A DNA stretch of 64,000 nt from Streptomyces mangrovisoli (GTDB taxonomy: Bacteria > Actinomycetota > Actinomycetes > Streptomycetales > Streptomycetaceae). Below the pieces are notes generated by a model. That model was not told where the DNA came from. It was given only the letters and a program-made list of their open reading frames with translations, and did no database searches. The position numbers and the translations under genes were made by a program. Where the stretch lies: assembly GCF_000974985.2 (NCBI RefSeq), contig NZ_LAVA02000016.1, forward strand, positions 149,980 through 213,979, read 5' to 3'. Positions 54,901 through 61,907 of this stretch are shown piece after piece (within the stretch, counting starts at the first letter, position 1; every line of letters starts with the position of its first letter).

Positions 54901-57675
54901 CTCAACGACACCACCCAGAGCGTCGGTTACGCCGGCAGCGACGGAACGGCGGCCGCGGCCCTGCCGGACCAGACGGGAACGGCCACCACGGCCAACCCCG
55001 CCACCGGAACGGCGACCACGACCGCCACGTACGCCGATCCCTCCTACGGCAACCTCAACGCCGGCGACACGACGAGCCGCAAGGTCACCTCCACCGGTCC
55101 GCTGTCCACCGCTTTCACCCTCTCCGGCGGCGGCAAGAAGTGCATCGAGGACGCCGGCAACTCCACGACGGCCGGCGCCAAGGTCCAGATCGACACCTGC
55201 GGCACCGCCACCGGCCAGAAGTGGACCATCGGCACCGACGGCACGGTCAAGGTCCTCGGCATGTGCCTGGACACGGCCGGCAACGCCACCGCCGCGGGCA
55301 CCCTCGTCGTGATCGACACCTGCAAGACCGACGCCACGCAGAAGTGGAAGGTCACCACCACCGGCACCCTGGTCAGCAACGCCAACAGCGCGCTCTGCCT
55401 GACCGATCCGGGCGCCTCGGCCACCAACGCCACCCAGCTGACCATCGCCACCTGCGGCGGCAGCGGCCAGACCTGGACGAACGCCGCCACCGGAGCCGTG
55501 GCGGCCGGCCAGAGCCAGACGTTCACCTACGACGCCGAGGGCCGCACCTCGACGGTCGCCACGACCTCCGGCACCCACACCAGCACCAGCAAGTACCTGT
55601 ACGACGCCCAGGGCGACCTGCTGGAGCAGACCGCCGCGGTGGACGGCACCGACAAGACCAGGATCCTCTACCTCTTCGGCGGCGCCGAACAGATCACCCT
55701 GAACGTCTCCGCCAAGACCTGGACCGGGCTGCGCAACATCGACGGACCGGACGGCACCACCATCACCCGCTCCAGCAGCGGCTCGGTCACCTACCAGATC
55801 GCCAACGGGCAGGGCACGTCGGTCACTTCCGTCGACGCCGCCTCGCTCGCCGTCACCCGCCGTTCCTACGACCCCTGGGGCAATCCGCGGGGCACCAAGC
55901 CCACGTCGTGGGTGGCACCGGACGAGAACCACGGCTTCCTCGGCCAGCCGGCCGACCCCACGACCGGACTCAACCTGCTCGGCGCGCGCGACTACGATCC
56001 CGTCCTCGGCCGCTTCCTCACCCCGGACCCGGTCTTCGAAACCGGCGACCCCAACCAGATGGGCGGCTACACCTACGCCGGCGACAACCCGGCCAGCGGC
56101 TCCGACCCGAGCGGCCTGATGCTGGCGATGGACGGCGGCGGCGGCGGAGGCTGCGACGCCAAGTGCGCGGCCGCCAACGACAAGGCCTACGCGGACACCA
56201 GCACCTCCAGCGGCCAGAAGAAGCACCACAGCGGAGGCTGCCACGGCTTCTTCGGCTGCGCCGGGCACTACTTCAAGAAGGCCCTGCCGGTGGTCGAGAC
56301 CGTCGTCACGGTCGTGGTCGTCGTGGTCGCCGTCGCGGTCGTCGTCTCCGCCTGCGCCGGAACCGTGGTCGCGGCACCCGCCTGCGTCCTCGGCGCTGCC
56401 GAGGGCGCGGGCATGGTCGCGGGCATGTTCGGCGCCGACTGCGCCGCGATGGGCTGTGCGGGCGGCGGGTTCGCGGCGGAAGAAGGCGAGTCACCACCCG
56501 CCGGCGGCGGCAGCGACGCCGCCCCCAAGGCCGCGGCGGAACCCGCCCCGCACGACGCGGCCGGCGCCTCGGGCGGCTCCGGCGACGCGGCCGCGGCCTC
56601 CAGCGCGGGCAAGGAGGCGGCGAGCGACGCGGAAGGCGCGAACGCCGCCAAGCCCAAGAAGTCCGACGCTCAGCAGGAGGCGACGGCCGCCCGCAAGACG
56701 GCGGCCGCCTCCGACGACCCGGGCACCGGGAACTCGGGCACCGACGAAGTCACCCAGTGCAGCTTCTCCCCGGACACGCCGGTCCTCATGGCCGGCGGCA
56801 GGACCAAGGCCATCGGCAGGATCCGGGCCGGTGACAAGGTCGAGTCCGCGAACGCCGCCGACGGCAGCCACGCGGGTGCCCGCGAGGTCGTGGCGACGCT
56901 GGTCAACCACGACAAGGACCTGGTCGACGTCACGCTGAGCCTCGGCCACGGGCGCACGGCCACCCTGCACACGACGTCGAAGCACCCCTTCTGGGACGCG
57001 ACCACCCGCACCTGGGTGCCGGCGGGCAGGCTCCTGGCGGGCCACACCCTCACCACGGAGAACGGCCGGCACGTCCTGATCGCCCGGATCCGCGCGACAC
57101 CGGGTGCGGCCTGGCGATACAACCTGACCGTCCGCGAACTGCACACGTACTACGTGGTCGCGGGCGGGGTGCCGGTACTGGTCCACAACCACTGCGGGAC
57201 CGAGGGGCACTCCAAGCTCTGCTTCTGTGACAGCGGTGGCCCGCCCCGAGGAGTCGAGGCCGCGCCCGGCGACAGTGTCGTCCTGGGCGTCGCGAGCGTA
57301 GGCGTCCCGCTCGCCCAGCGCGAGGGTGCGATGACGTTCAACGGCGACCTCTACGCGTACAAGCACGAGAACTACGAAGGCGCCTTCCCCCAGTGGGCGG
57401 ACGAGGTCAACGCGGCACTCGGCAACCCGGACGTGCATATCATCGTGGACCTCGGAGGCTTGGCCGAGGACGAGTCCGATCCCGTCGCCGTGTTCCAGAA
57501 CGCGGTCAGCAAGGGACGCGCGGTGAATCATCCGGAAAAGACCCGAGGCACCGAGTGGGAGATGTGGCGCATCTTCTACCACGTGTTCATCGGCGAGTCC
57601 CGCCCCTGGTCGGGCATCCGATGGTTCATGAGAGGCGAGGACGTCACCGAGCAGATGAAGGAGTACACGCCGTGA
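48964..57675 (+). CDS. RHS-repeat polymorphic toxin with lectin modules, Hint domain and C-terminal toxin
   Basis: 2903 aa from GTG 48964 (AGGGGG upstream; GTG 48922 is an alternative). An N-terminal Arg-rich head and hydrophobic helix (about 22-45) direct export. A TcaC/SpvB-like and RHS/YD region follows (SYSYDSQSV..., many 'YDxxGRxxxxxx' units). A bulb-type mannose-binding lectin domain is inserted at about 1486-1593 (LTMQADGNLVLSALATGKTI), and a ricin-B lectin at about 2046-2180 (KKCIEDAGNSTT, GQKWTI). The RHS core ends NLLGARDYDPVLGRFLTPDP near 2340-2385. Membrane helices lie near 2443-2489. A Hint autoprotease begins CSFSPDTPVLMAG (Cys2599) and ends VPVLVHNH near 2743. The last 160 residues are a distinct toxin domain (GTEWEMWRIFYHVFIGE near its end). 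A putative immunity gene overlaps the stop. Confidence 0.92.
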   Translation: MSGRRRWFAGTWHRRFFGGPGWWTVPVALFALLLPVAIAGGFGMPGFLAGHDGGDGFGHHGGFSFDGEVWRPKKLPVTKGVGAHLLQPKANKHPKGYKALGTYRARAAQWPKAGTAVVDLGSPGTSKPVKAGSLPVWVAPADAGHGVDSVRVQAASHTQTLRTGANGMLLGITPSGTRSATGRVKVVIDYSAIARAYGGGYGSRLRLVQLPGCALTTPQKPQCQKSTPLKFTNRAGAEQLTATVTMNSAPGDGAGTGSDTPGADPSSRASASTGSPQPADSASGSSTPAPTASPSQSGRGTASPKPSDSANGPAAMSARTAPLTAAAAADTTALAVTSGASGSQGDYGATQLSAAGSWQASATGSFTYSYPISVPAAIGGNAPSVGLSYDSQSVDGETTARNAQSSWVGDGWSYQVGYVERGYRSCGSLLDSDDKKILKGSGDECWGGDNATLSFGSHSGVLVPDGTDPGVPGEIKQWRLQGDDGTVVQELSGAANGLHDGLYYRVLTTDGTAAYFGADHAPSGPGTGATMDSSPADPSTHSAWGVPVLHPRSADPCHTDADGKKSQCDKPEGWRWNLDFVVSPTGFVQRYDYTAETNYYDLGGGQAGESDDPDDTGTLTSYTRGGALTLISYGYRLADEQAGRAPAAEVDFGLAQRCQTTSTFTDCSSGNLKDSTATHWPDVPWDLHCDSTDKTKMPDGATKVPEDVCVTSGPSFWTTTRLDSITTKVHVKATDQLTAVDSYSLGQVYSDAGGTVDPVTGTTVDPKDAGMLQAVMWLQSVQHTGKDTYGNGNSDIRLNQVSFTGTEIDNRVDDDSPSAPPLYRPRISSIQTETGESIAVEYNPHPCAGKSLDIKQADSNTNACYPVYWTVPGASKPIADWFNKVTVNSVAVSDLTIAGQYKPDAQNNPAGSETQISRYSYTGPAWHRDDSAQADDRYRTWDQFRGFRSVTVNTGQAPEPVTRQTTTYLQGMDGDYKADGTRRSVTVDAKVGGNTVLSVTDADQLAGTTLEDETYTKEGGTVDAASVNGPFTFTTTASANQTPWTDWTQEDNPGDTRPALSTLPDLSAHRIKASSSREYQLLADGTWRHTSTDTTYDSQGRVSTVNGHGDGTDPKQEKCATTTYADPPASNTMMLSYADRVTSVVGDCSTSVSASSLLTDKKIYYAGDGTPSGLGAFGQVTASGRATGTQTATGFTNATENWQTTSAMTYDGGGRVTDAYDATGQKTHTDFDPDWSSSGGNTNATAETSVNSQNWQITSTFDALRGLTLESVDANGRKTDMTYDALGRRTAVWEPGRDKASGQSADETFDYAINPGAVPAPGGTITQPGAPSSVTTRTLRDDGTYATSIALYDGMLQPRQTQSTAMGDSNSGRIISDTFYDSHGWQVASYAAYSEPGNFPTTTLYAANENQIPSETTTTYDGEGRPLRQTLWHQAVEQWHTSASYPGADETDTTAPAGGRATATFTDAVGQTTRTVVKNTGSTVSLTGGSVIPSGTSLTSDSVRLTMQADGNLVLSALATGKTIWSSGTSGNPGAWAKFGTDGNLVLFSTAAVQLWTTGLTATTGATFQIRNDSTAAVVSSGGSTLWKQGTANAVPAADATTRYAYTAAGQIDSIKDSAGNSWSYTYNALGQKTSQTDPNAGKTTYDKYDVAGNLLQTTDPRGQVLSFTYDWDNRPTAEYAGAWSATPPADKLLASHVYDTLEKGYQTSATRYVGGASGTAYTQAVTGYNTAYQPLGTTLTVPSADGFAAAGQSTAPTSGTVTYTSTSRYTPTTGLLSTTHYQADGNLPAEDIDYGYTQQGNLDGIGGFINSANTPAYLDTAVHDAFGRVLQADYGRTGKELATFAQYDDTTGRVTQASSMLQTSTTALDVINLRYDQAGELTAVDDLQDNTTHDTQCFTYDSFQRLTTAWTDTAGITGPGAATPGAVGGCTTARVQTGTTTPIRTTTVGGPAPYWQTYTYDQLGDRTGMVNHDTTGNALNDTTQSVGYAGSDGTAAAALPDQTGTATTANPATGTATTTATYADPSYGNLNAGDTTSRKVTSTGPLSTAFTLSGGGKKCIEDAGNSTTAGAKVQIDTCGTATGQKWTIGTDGTVKVLGMCLDTAGNATAAGTLVVIDTCKTDATQKWKVTTTGTLVSNANSALCLTDPGASATNATQLTIATCGGSGQTWTNAATGAVAAGQSQTFTYDAEGRTSTVATTSGTHTSTSKYLYDAQGDLLEQTAAVDGTDKTRILYLFGGAEQITLNVSAKTWTGLRNIDGPDGTTITRSSSGSVTYQIANGQGTSVTSVDAASLAVTRRSYDPWGNPRGTKPTSWVAPDENHGFLGQPADPTTGLNLLGARDYDPVLGRFLTPDPVFETGDPNQMGGYTYAGDNPASGSDPSGLMLAMDGGGGGGCDAKCAAANDKAYADTSTSSGQKKHHSGGCHGFFGCAGHYFKKALPVVETVVTVVVVVVAVAVVVSACAGTVVAAPACVLGAAEGAGMVAGMFGADCAAMGCAGGGFAAEEGESPPAGGGSDAAPKAAAEPAPHDAAGASGGSGDAAAASSAGKEAASDAEGANAAKPKKSDAQQEATAARKTAAASDDPGTGNSGTDEVTQCSFSPDTPVLMAGGRTKAIGRIRAGDKVESANAADGSHAGAREVVATLVNHDKDLVDVTLSLGHGRTATLHTTSKHPFWDATTRTWVPAGRLLAGHTLTTENGRHVLIARIRATPGAAWRYNLTVRELHTYYVVAGGVPVLVHNHCGTEGHSKLCFCDSGGPPRGVEAAPGDSVVLGVASVGVPLAQREGAMTFNGDLYAYKHENYEGAFPQWADEVNAALGNPDVHIIVDLGGLAEDESDPVAVFQNAVSKGRAVNHPEKTRGTEWEMWRIFYHVFIGESRPWSGIRWFMRGEDVTEQMKEYTP
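53419..53745 (+). other. Bulb-type (D-mannose) lectin module inside the RHS protein
   Basis: The segment contains SLTSDSVRLTMQADGNLVLS and KFGTDGNLVLFSTAAVQLWT, the beta-prism II 'QxDGNLVL' repeats. It interrupts the RHS region between TRTVVKNTGS and the next RHS unit (TRYAYTAAGQIDSIKDSAGN), so it probably projects from the shell surface as a glycan-binding site. Confidence 0.8.
55099..55502 (+). other. Ricin-B-type lectin module inside the RHS protein
   Basis: Three QxW-like units are visible: KCIEDAGNSTTAGAKVQIDT ending GQKWTI, CLDTAGNATAAGTLVVIDTC ending TQKWKV, and CLTDPGASATNATQLTIATC ending GQTWT. It is inserted in the RHS sequence just upstream of the conserved core, a second carbohydrate-binding insertion in one polypeptide. 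Confidence 0.85.
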
Positions 57676-58322
57676 CCGGTTTCCCCGGCGCCGCCGCCGG
57701 CGCCGAACTGGCCGATGCGCTCAATGCCGAGCTGGACGAGGCATCGCCCCACCGGTTCGCTCCCACGACGACCCGCCGACGAGGCCCCGTCGCACTCGAC
57801 GGCGACCGTTCCCGGGTCACCGTGCTCACCGGCAACGACGCCTACGTCATCACCTTCCTCAAGGACGCGTGGGCCTGGGCGCACGGGGCCACCCAGGACA
57901 AGAGCGCGCTCGTCCGGGCCGCCCACGCATGGCTGGAGGGGACCGGGCTGGAGGAGATGGCAGCGCGGTGGCCCTTCGTCGCGTTCTCCGAACTCCAGTC
58001 GGCCTACGAGCGGGGCGACGAACGCGAGACGCAGTGGCGGATCGTGCGCCACAGCGACTCGACTGCCAACTCGACTGCCTACCGTGACGTCGTCGAACTG
58101 GCCGCGGGAAATGCCGTGATCCGCAGGTTCTTCCCGGAACTGGGCCACGGCTTCGCCGTACGGCCGCATGCCTTCACCCGCGACATCCTGGCGTCGGTGA
58201 CGGTGGACCGGCCGGGACGCTACACCTTTCGTGTTCCCGGACGCGAGGAGCTGGACGTCGAAGGAGACGGCCCGGCTGTCGTGGCCGTACTCGCAGAATT
58301 CCTCAACGGCCTGGAGGGCTGA
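57672..58322 (+). CDS. Putative immunity protein to the RHS toxin
   Basis: A 216-aa cytoplasmic protein, GTG start overlapping the RHS stop (GTGA), as expected for an immunity gene cognate to the C-terminal toxin domain. It begins acidic (ELADALNAELDEASPHRF). It continues VTVLTGNDAYVITFLKDAWA, a Trp/Leu helix WLEGTGLEEMAARWPFVAFS, an RIVRHSDSTANSTAYRDVVE region, and FFPELGHGFAVRPHAFTRDI, GRYTFRVPGREELDVEGDGP. It looks related to DUF6193-type proteins, but I am not sure. Its partner is inferred from overlap and location. Confidence 0.7.
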   Translation: MTGFPGAAAGAELADALNAELDEASPHRFAPTTTRRRGPVALDGDRSRVTVLTGNDAYVITFLKDAWAWAHGATQDKSALVRAAHAWLEGTGLEEMAARWPFVAFSELQSAYERGDERETQWRIVRHSDSTANSTAYRDVVELAAGNAVIRRFFPELGHGFAVRPHAFTRDILASVTVDRPGRYTFRVPGREELDVEGDGPAVVAVLAEFLNGLEG

Positions 58323-58326
58323 CAGC

Positions 58327-58527
58327 ATGTCGTATCTGGTCATCGGAATCGCCGGTGTCCTCGCCGGGTTTCGGGCCCTCGGCCTCCGGCGCAAGGTGAC
58401 CGCAGGGGACTCGCGATCCTCCTCGCCTCTGCTGCGGCCCGCATTCCTGGCCTCGATGGCCGGAATCGCCTTCGCGGGCGGTGCCTTTCTGCTGCTGACC
58501 GGAACCGCTGTCCTGATGGCCGGCTGA
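58327..58527 (+). CDS. Small two-pass membrane protein
   Basis: A 66-aa protein starting 5 nt after the immunity gene stop. Two hydrophobic helices (YLVIGIAGVLAGFRALGL and SMAGIAFAGGAFLLLTGTAV) enclose a short Arg/Ser loop. Being in the same operon as the RHS toxin and its immunity candidate, it may have an accessory role, or be a chance neighbour. Confidence 0.6.
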   Translation: MSYLVIGIAGVLAGFRALGLRRKVTAGDSRSSSPLLRPAFLASMAGIAFAGGAFLLLTGTAVLMAG

Positions 58528-58913
58528 CGTCTGATCTTGGTCCGCGGGTCCGCGGGTCGGCGGGTCCGCGGGTCGGCGGGTCCGCGGGTCGGCGGGCCGG
58601 TGCGGCCGCCCTGCGAGGCAGAGAACGGCGTGGCCACCGGCCAGGCCTGACGGCTCGATGTCTGGCGGAAGGGAGGCCTACAGACCGGCTTGGCCCGGCC
58701 GCCGCCGCATTCGAGGCGTGCGTCTCGCAGTGCCGTGGCGTCCAGGTCCGCTGGGAGGTCCCTTCCTGACAGCATGCGTTGTCAGTGGCCCGGCTGCCGC
58801 CATCGTGCCCGGATCCGAGTGCCCTGGAGTCGGCGCATGCGGCGAAGGACCGCACTGGCGATTGCTGGCCTTAGGATGGCTGGCCTGGCGCCGACTTCGA
58901 AAGGCAGGCGACG
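58528..58913. other. Intergenic stretch with tandem repeats
   Basis: Three exact copies of a 16-bp unit lie at 58545-58592. The remainder shows no supported gene. The alpha/beta hydrolase ribosome-binding site AAAGGCAGG lies at the end. Confidence 0.55.
58545..58592 (+). repeat. 16-bp perfect tandem repeat, 3 copies
   Basis: CGGGTCCGCGGGTCGG occurs three times head to tail (58545, 58561, 58577), flanked by partial units on both sides. It lies 18 bp beyond the stop of the small membrane protein gene. Slippage-prone and probably variable in copy number. Confidence 0.95.
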
Positions 58914-59612
58914 TTGACCGCCGTGGTGCTGGTTCACGGGCTGTATCACCGTCCTGAGCACTTCACGGCGGTAGCGGAACGCCTGCGATCCGCGGGAACT
59001 GAGGTTGTCGTTCCTGAGCTTCACCGAGGCTCGCTGTCCGCCGACACGGCGGCCGTCCAGGCTGCCATCGACCTGCTGCAGGAGCCTCCGATCGTCCTGG
59101 GGCACTCCTACGGAGGGTCAGTGATCACCGGGGTGCGCGGGGTGCGGCATCTGGTCTACGTGGCGGCCTTCGTGCCTGATGCCGGCGAGAGCGCGGCCGG
59201 GCTCGGTGGAGGGTCCCGGCAGCTCCAGGACGCGATCGTCCTCGAGCCCGACGGCTCGACCAGCCTCCACCCCGACCGCGCCGCCCGCACCCTTTGCGCG
59301 GACTGTCCTCAACCTCTCGCTTCCTGGGCGGTTGGCCTCCTGCGCGCGCAATCCCCGGGCTGCGGGCGAGGAGTTCCGGAACACCAGAGCTGGAAGCACA
59401 CTCCCGCCACGTACGTGGTCTGCGCACAGGACCGGGCCGTCGACCCGGTCCTGCAGCGGAAGTTGTCCAGGCGATGCACCGATGTGCGTGAGTGGCAGAC
59501 GGGCCATTCCCCGTTTGTGGGGCAGCCCGATCGCGTCGTTGCACTTGTGCAGGAACTGCTCAGCGGCCGCCCCTCACCAAGGCGGGGCGAAGGAATCGCA
59601 GTCACCCGTTGA
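58914..59612 (+). CDS. Alpha/beta hydrolase
   Basis: A 232-aa protein with a TTG start at 58914 (AAAGGCAGG upstream; GTG 58923 alternative). AVVLVHGLYHRPEHFTAVAE includes the oxyanion HG motif, and IVLGHSYGGSVITGV the nucleophile elbow G-H-S-Y-G. The later TYVVCAQDRAVDPVLQR holds the acid Asp, and WQTGHSPFVGQPDRV the catalytic His. Substrate unknown; cytosolic. It resembles the minus-strand hydrolase at 61133-61810 in fold and GHSYGG elbow, but not closely. Confidence 0.85.
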   Translation: MTAVVLVHGLYHRPEHFTAVAERLRSAGTEVVVPELHRGSLSADTAAVQAAIDLLQEPPIVLGHSYGGSVITGVRGVRHLVYVAAFVPDAGESAAGLGGGSRQLQDAIVLEPDGSTSLHPDRAARTLCADCPQPLASWAVGLLRAQSPGCGRGVPEHQSWKHTPATYVVCAQDRAVDPVLQRKLSRRCTDVREWQTGHSPFVGQPDRVVALVQELLSGRPSPRRGEGIAVTR

Positions 59613-59711
59613 TGCGCTCTCTCATGGCGGGTGGCGCCCCCCATGGTGCCCTCGGGCCCGCGCCGGCGTGGCCCGGCCGAGGAGGGGGCGGTGTCGTTCG
59701 GCCGTGCCGGG

Positions 59712-60391
59712 TCAGTGGCGGGCGGCGCCCGTACGGCGTCGCGTCGCGTAGAGGACGCCTCCACCGGCGGCGATCACCGAAGCGGCCGCACCTCCGATGA
59801 GTGCGGCGCCGTCGCCGCCGCCGGTCTCGGCCAGCCCGGAGCCGGCGGTGGACGAGGATGCGGCGGGCACCGGGGACGCCGAGCCGGCTGTCGACGCAGA
59901 GTTCGCGGGTGCGGTCGCCGACGAGGACGGCGCGGCGTCGGCAGCCGGGGACGCCGGGGAGGCCGTGCCGATGGGGCTGGCGGAGGCAGTGGCCTCACAT
60001 GCGGTGTCCGGCGAGATCGGCAGGTCCTTGAGCAGCTCTTCGTGGACGTCGCCTGCCGTCACGTAGATGTTTCACTGGTATCCCTGCAGCCACGGCACCA
60101 GGATTGTCGTGCTCACTCCGTCCGCGGTGGAGTGCTCGATGTGCCCGTTGCCGACGGTCGGGCCGTCGCTGCCGACCGCCATCCGGATCCGCACCGTGAT
60201 GTCCGCGGGCGTGCCCGAGGGGGGTCCTTGTCGGTGATCGTGATGGCGGCCTTGCCCTCGCCCGTGCTCGTGTCGCAGGTCGCCGTCGCGGTGAAGTCGC
60301 TGATGTCACACGCGTAGGCGCTGTTCGCAGCCATGAGCACGGCGGCCGTTGCAGTCGCAGCGGCAGTGGTGACGACTCGCTTGATCGACAA
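59712..60391 (-). pseudogene. LAETG sortase-anchored surface protein with frameshift and nonsense mutation
   Basis: Read on the minus strand from TTG 60391 (GGGGAGGGACC upstream), the protein begins SIKRVVTTAAATATAAVLMA with cleavage near SAYA, then CDISDFTATATCDTSTGEGK and AITITDKDP. The frame then fails at a run of six Cs (60219-60224, plus-strand G): reading on requires seven. In the shifted frame the sequence continues ADITVRIRMAVGSDGPTVGN and TTILVPWLQGYQ, a TGA at 60072-60074 where a Trp fits, then NIYVTAGDVHEELLKDLPIS. A Ser/Ala/Thr stalk precedes LAETGGGDGAAL, a hydrophobic helix and an RRRTG tail, the class E sortase (LAxTG) anchor. Two lesions indicate an inactive gene. Confidence 0.75.
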
Positions 60392-60619
60392 GGTCCCTCC
60401 CCAGGGGTTTTGATCGGTGGGTGCCTTCGCCCCCCCGGCACCCGTAAGCCGCAGGCGCTCGCCCGCGGAAGGTTCCGACCGGCGTTGATCAGGTTCGGAA
60501 GGACTCATGATGACACCCTGGTGATCCGTCAGAACGGCCGCCCCGACATCACATGCGGACTCATGAGCGGTCAACGCGCAGTTAAGCCATGCGACATTCA
60601 CAATGCGCGCGCCGGCAAA
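60392..60619. other. Intergenic stretch upstream of the LAETG gene
   Basis: No supported gene. The sequence around 60540-60640 is lower in GC than its surroundings and has short inverted repeats (GGCAA-AGCAA-TTGCC). It may hold the promoter of the broken surface-protein gene. Confidence 0.4.
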
Positions 60620-60960
60620 GCAATTGCCGCATACATGCGAAAAGCGGCGCCGGTACTGGAGTGCACCTTTCGGGCGGTGCGTCCGCGGGTACGAAGCGCG
60701 CCAGATGAGAGGAACGGCCCGTCTGACCGCCACCGTCGCGTTCGAAGGCGATTGAGCGGGTGGTGTCGTACAGGGTCAGCGGGGCGACGAGCCGCCCGTC
60801 CTCGGCCAGCCCACTGATCCACGGCGGGGCGACGGCCGATTCGGCCGTAGTGGCGATGAGGCGATCGTAGGGCGCACCGGCGGGCGCACCCTTCGCGCCG
60901 TCGGCGAGGGCCGCCTTGGCCCTGCCGCATCCGGCCTCGTCGAAGGGGCGGCGGGCACGC
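60620..60960 (-). pseudogene. Fragment of a PCMT-like methyltransferase
   Basis: The minus-strand frame reads APYDRLIATTAESAVAPPWI, then AEDGRLVAPLTLYDTTRSIA and FERDGG. This is the C-terminal half of protein-L-isoaspartate O-methyltransferase-like proteins: 'apYDriivtaa..~vPp.wi.qL~pgGrlv.Pl'. The S-adenosyl-methionine motif (V-L-D/E-x-G-x-G-x-G) upstream (above 60960 on the minus strand) is not found in one frame. The fragment has no start and is interrupted upstream, so it is a relic. Confidence in the family is fair. Confidence 0.55.
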
Positions 60961-61132
60961 TCGAGGCGAGGCCGACCGTCGCTTCGTCGTCAGCACGCCG
61001 ACCTCAACGGCCTCGCCCGCTCCAGCTTCGCCGCCCGCCCGCAGCGAACGAGGGCCGGTGCGCCCTGCGCGCCCTTGCGACGGTCCACCTCGACGAGGAC
61101 GACGACGGCGCGAAGGAGTGAGGGGTCGCGGG
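60961..61132. other. Short non-coding stretch between the methyltransferase relic and the hydrolase
   Basis: The sequence contains Arg/Ala-rich frames in several directions but nothing family-like. It may be further decay of the same relic. Confidence 0.35.
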
Positions 61133-61810
61133 TCAGGCGGAGTTGGGCGGCAGTGCGCCGAGAACGGTTGCGAGGCTGTGCGGGTCGCGGCGGGCGATGT
61201 TGTGGCCAACCGGAATTTCGTGAACCCGCCAACTCGAGTCTTGGCGCAACCGTTCGGTCAGGGTCACGAACGGGCTTCCTGGCCACGTGCCGCCGCTGAT
61301 GAACGTTCGGCCGAGCGTGCGACCGGGCTTGCCTCGGAGCCTGATCGACTGGATGAAGCTTGCCATGGGGTGCGGTCGCGCACGCGGGTCGAGCCCGTCC
61401 GGGACGGCGACCCAACGACCGTCGGCGTGGGCACCGGCGATGAACAAGTCCCGGAAGGTGTCGCTGGTCAAAGACCAGCATGAGTCCCTGTCGTCGGGGA
61501 CGTAGGCGTCGATGAAGACGAGTTGATCGAGGCGGTCGCCGAGCCGATCCGCGACGCCGGCGATCACCATCCCGCCGTAGCTGTGCCCGCACAGTGCGAG
61601 GGGCCCATCGCCGCTGCGAGAAACGATGTCCGCTACCTGGTCGATGTGGGCGTCGAGGTTCGGCGGCCGGTCCGGATCGGTCGGGCCGTCCAGTTCCAAC
61701 CCTGACAGGGTCACCGCCTCGACGTGGTGACCGCCTCGGTGCAGCTTGGCAGCCACCGAGTCGAAAACCCACCCGCCTTGCCAGCCACCGGGCACCATCA
61801 CGAACTTCAC
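61133..61810 (-). CDS. Alpha/beta hydrolase (esterase-like)
   Basis: 225 aa from the GTG at 61810; longer frames add a non-conserved head. KFVMVPGGWQGGWVFDSVAA gives the oxyanion strand, and LALCGHSYGGMVIAGVADRL the nucleophile elbow (Ser in GHSYGG). DQLVFIDAYVPDDRDSCWSL follows. The catalytic His is in VHEIPVGHNIARRDPHSLAT, and the acid in the FVTLTERLR-preceding region. It belongs to the salicylic-acid-binding-protein-2/esterase-like subgroup. Substrate unknown. Convergent with no neighbour; the following minus-strand gene (61908) is upstream and may be cotranscribed. Confidence 0.85.
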   Translation of the reverse strand: MKFVMVPGGWQGGWVFDSVAAKLHRGGHHVEAVTLSGLELDGPTDPDRPPNLDAHIDQVADIVSRSGDGPLALCGHSYGGMVIAGVADRLGDRLDQLVFIDAYVPDDRDSCWSLTSDTFRDLFIAGAHADGRWVAVPDGLDPRARPHPMASFIQSIRLRGKPGRTLGRTFISGGTWPGSPFVTLTERLRQDSSWRVHEIPVGHNIARRDPHSLATVLGALPPNSA

Positions 61811-61907
61811 GGCGCCATCGTAGGCCGACCAGCCGCTCTCGCGGCGGGTTGACGACCAAGACGCCGTGGTCGGCGAAGGCAAGGGGCGGGCGCTGGCTGG
61901 CGTCCGA

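Noticed and set aside
49360..56268. 2302-aa minus-strand open frame opposite the RHS gene
   Set aside because: Gly/Val/Arg-rich with no domain and no ribosome-binding site; it arises from the repetitive high-GC RHS codons.
52839..56834. 1331-aa plus-strand frame inside the RHS gene
   Set aside because: Out-of-frame shadow consisting of Arg/His/Pro-rich repeats.
59631..60317. 228-aa plus-strand frame across the LAETG pseudogene
   Set aside because: It lacks domain features, while the opposite strand shows signal peptide, stalk and sortase motif.
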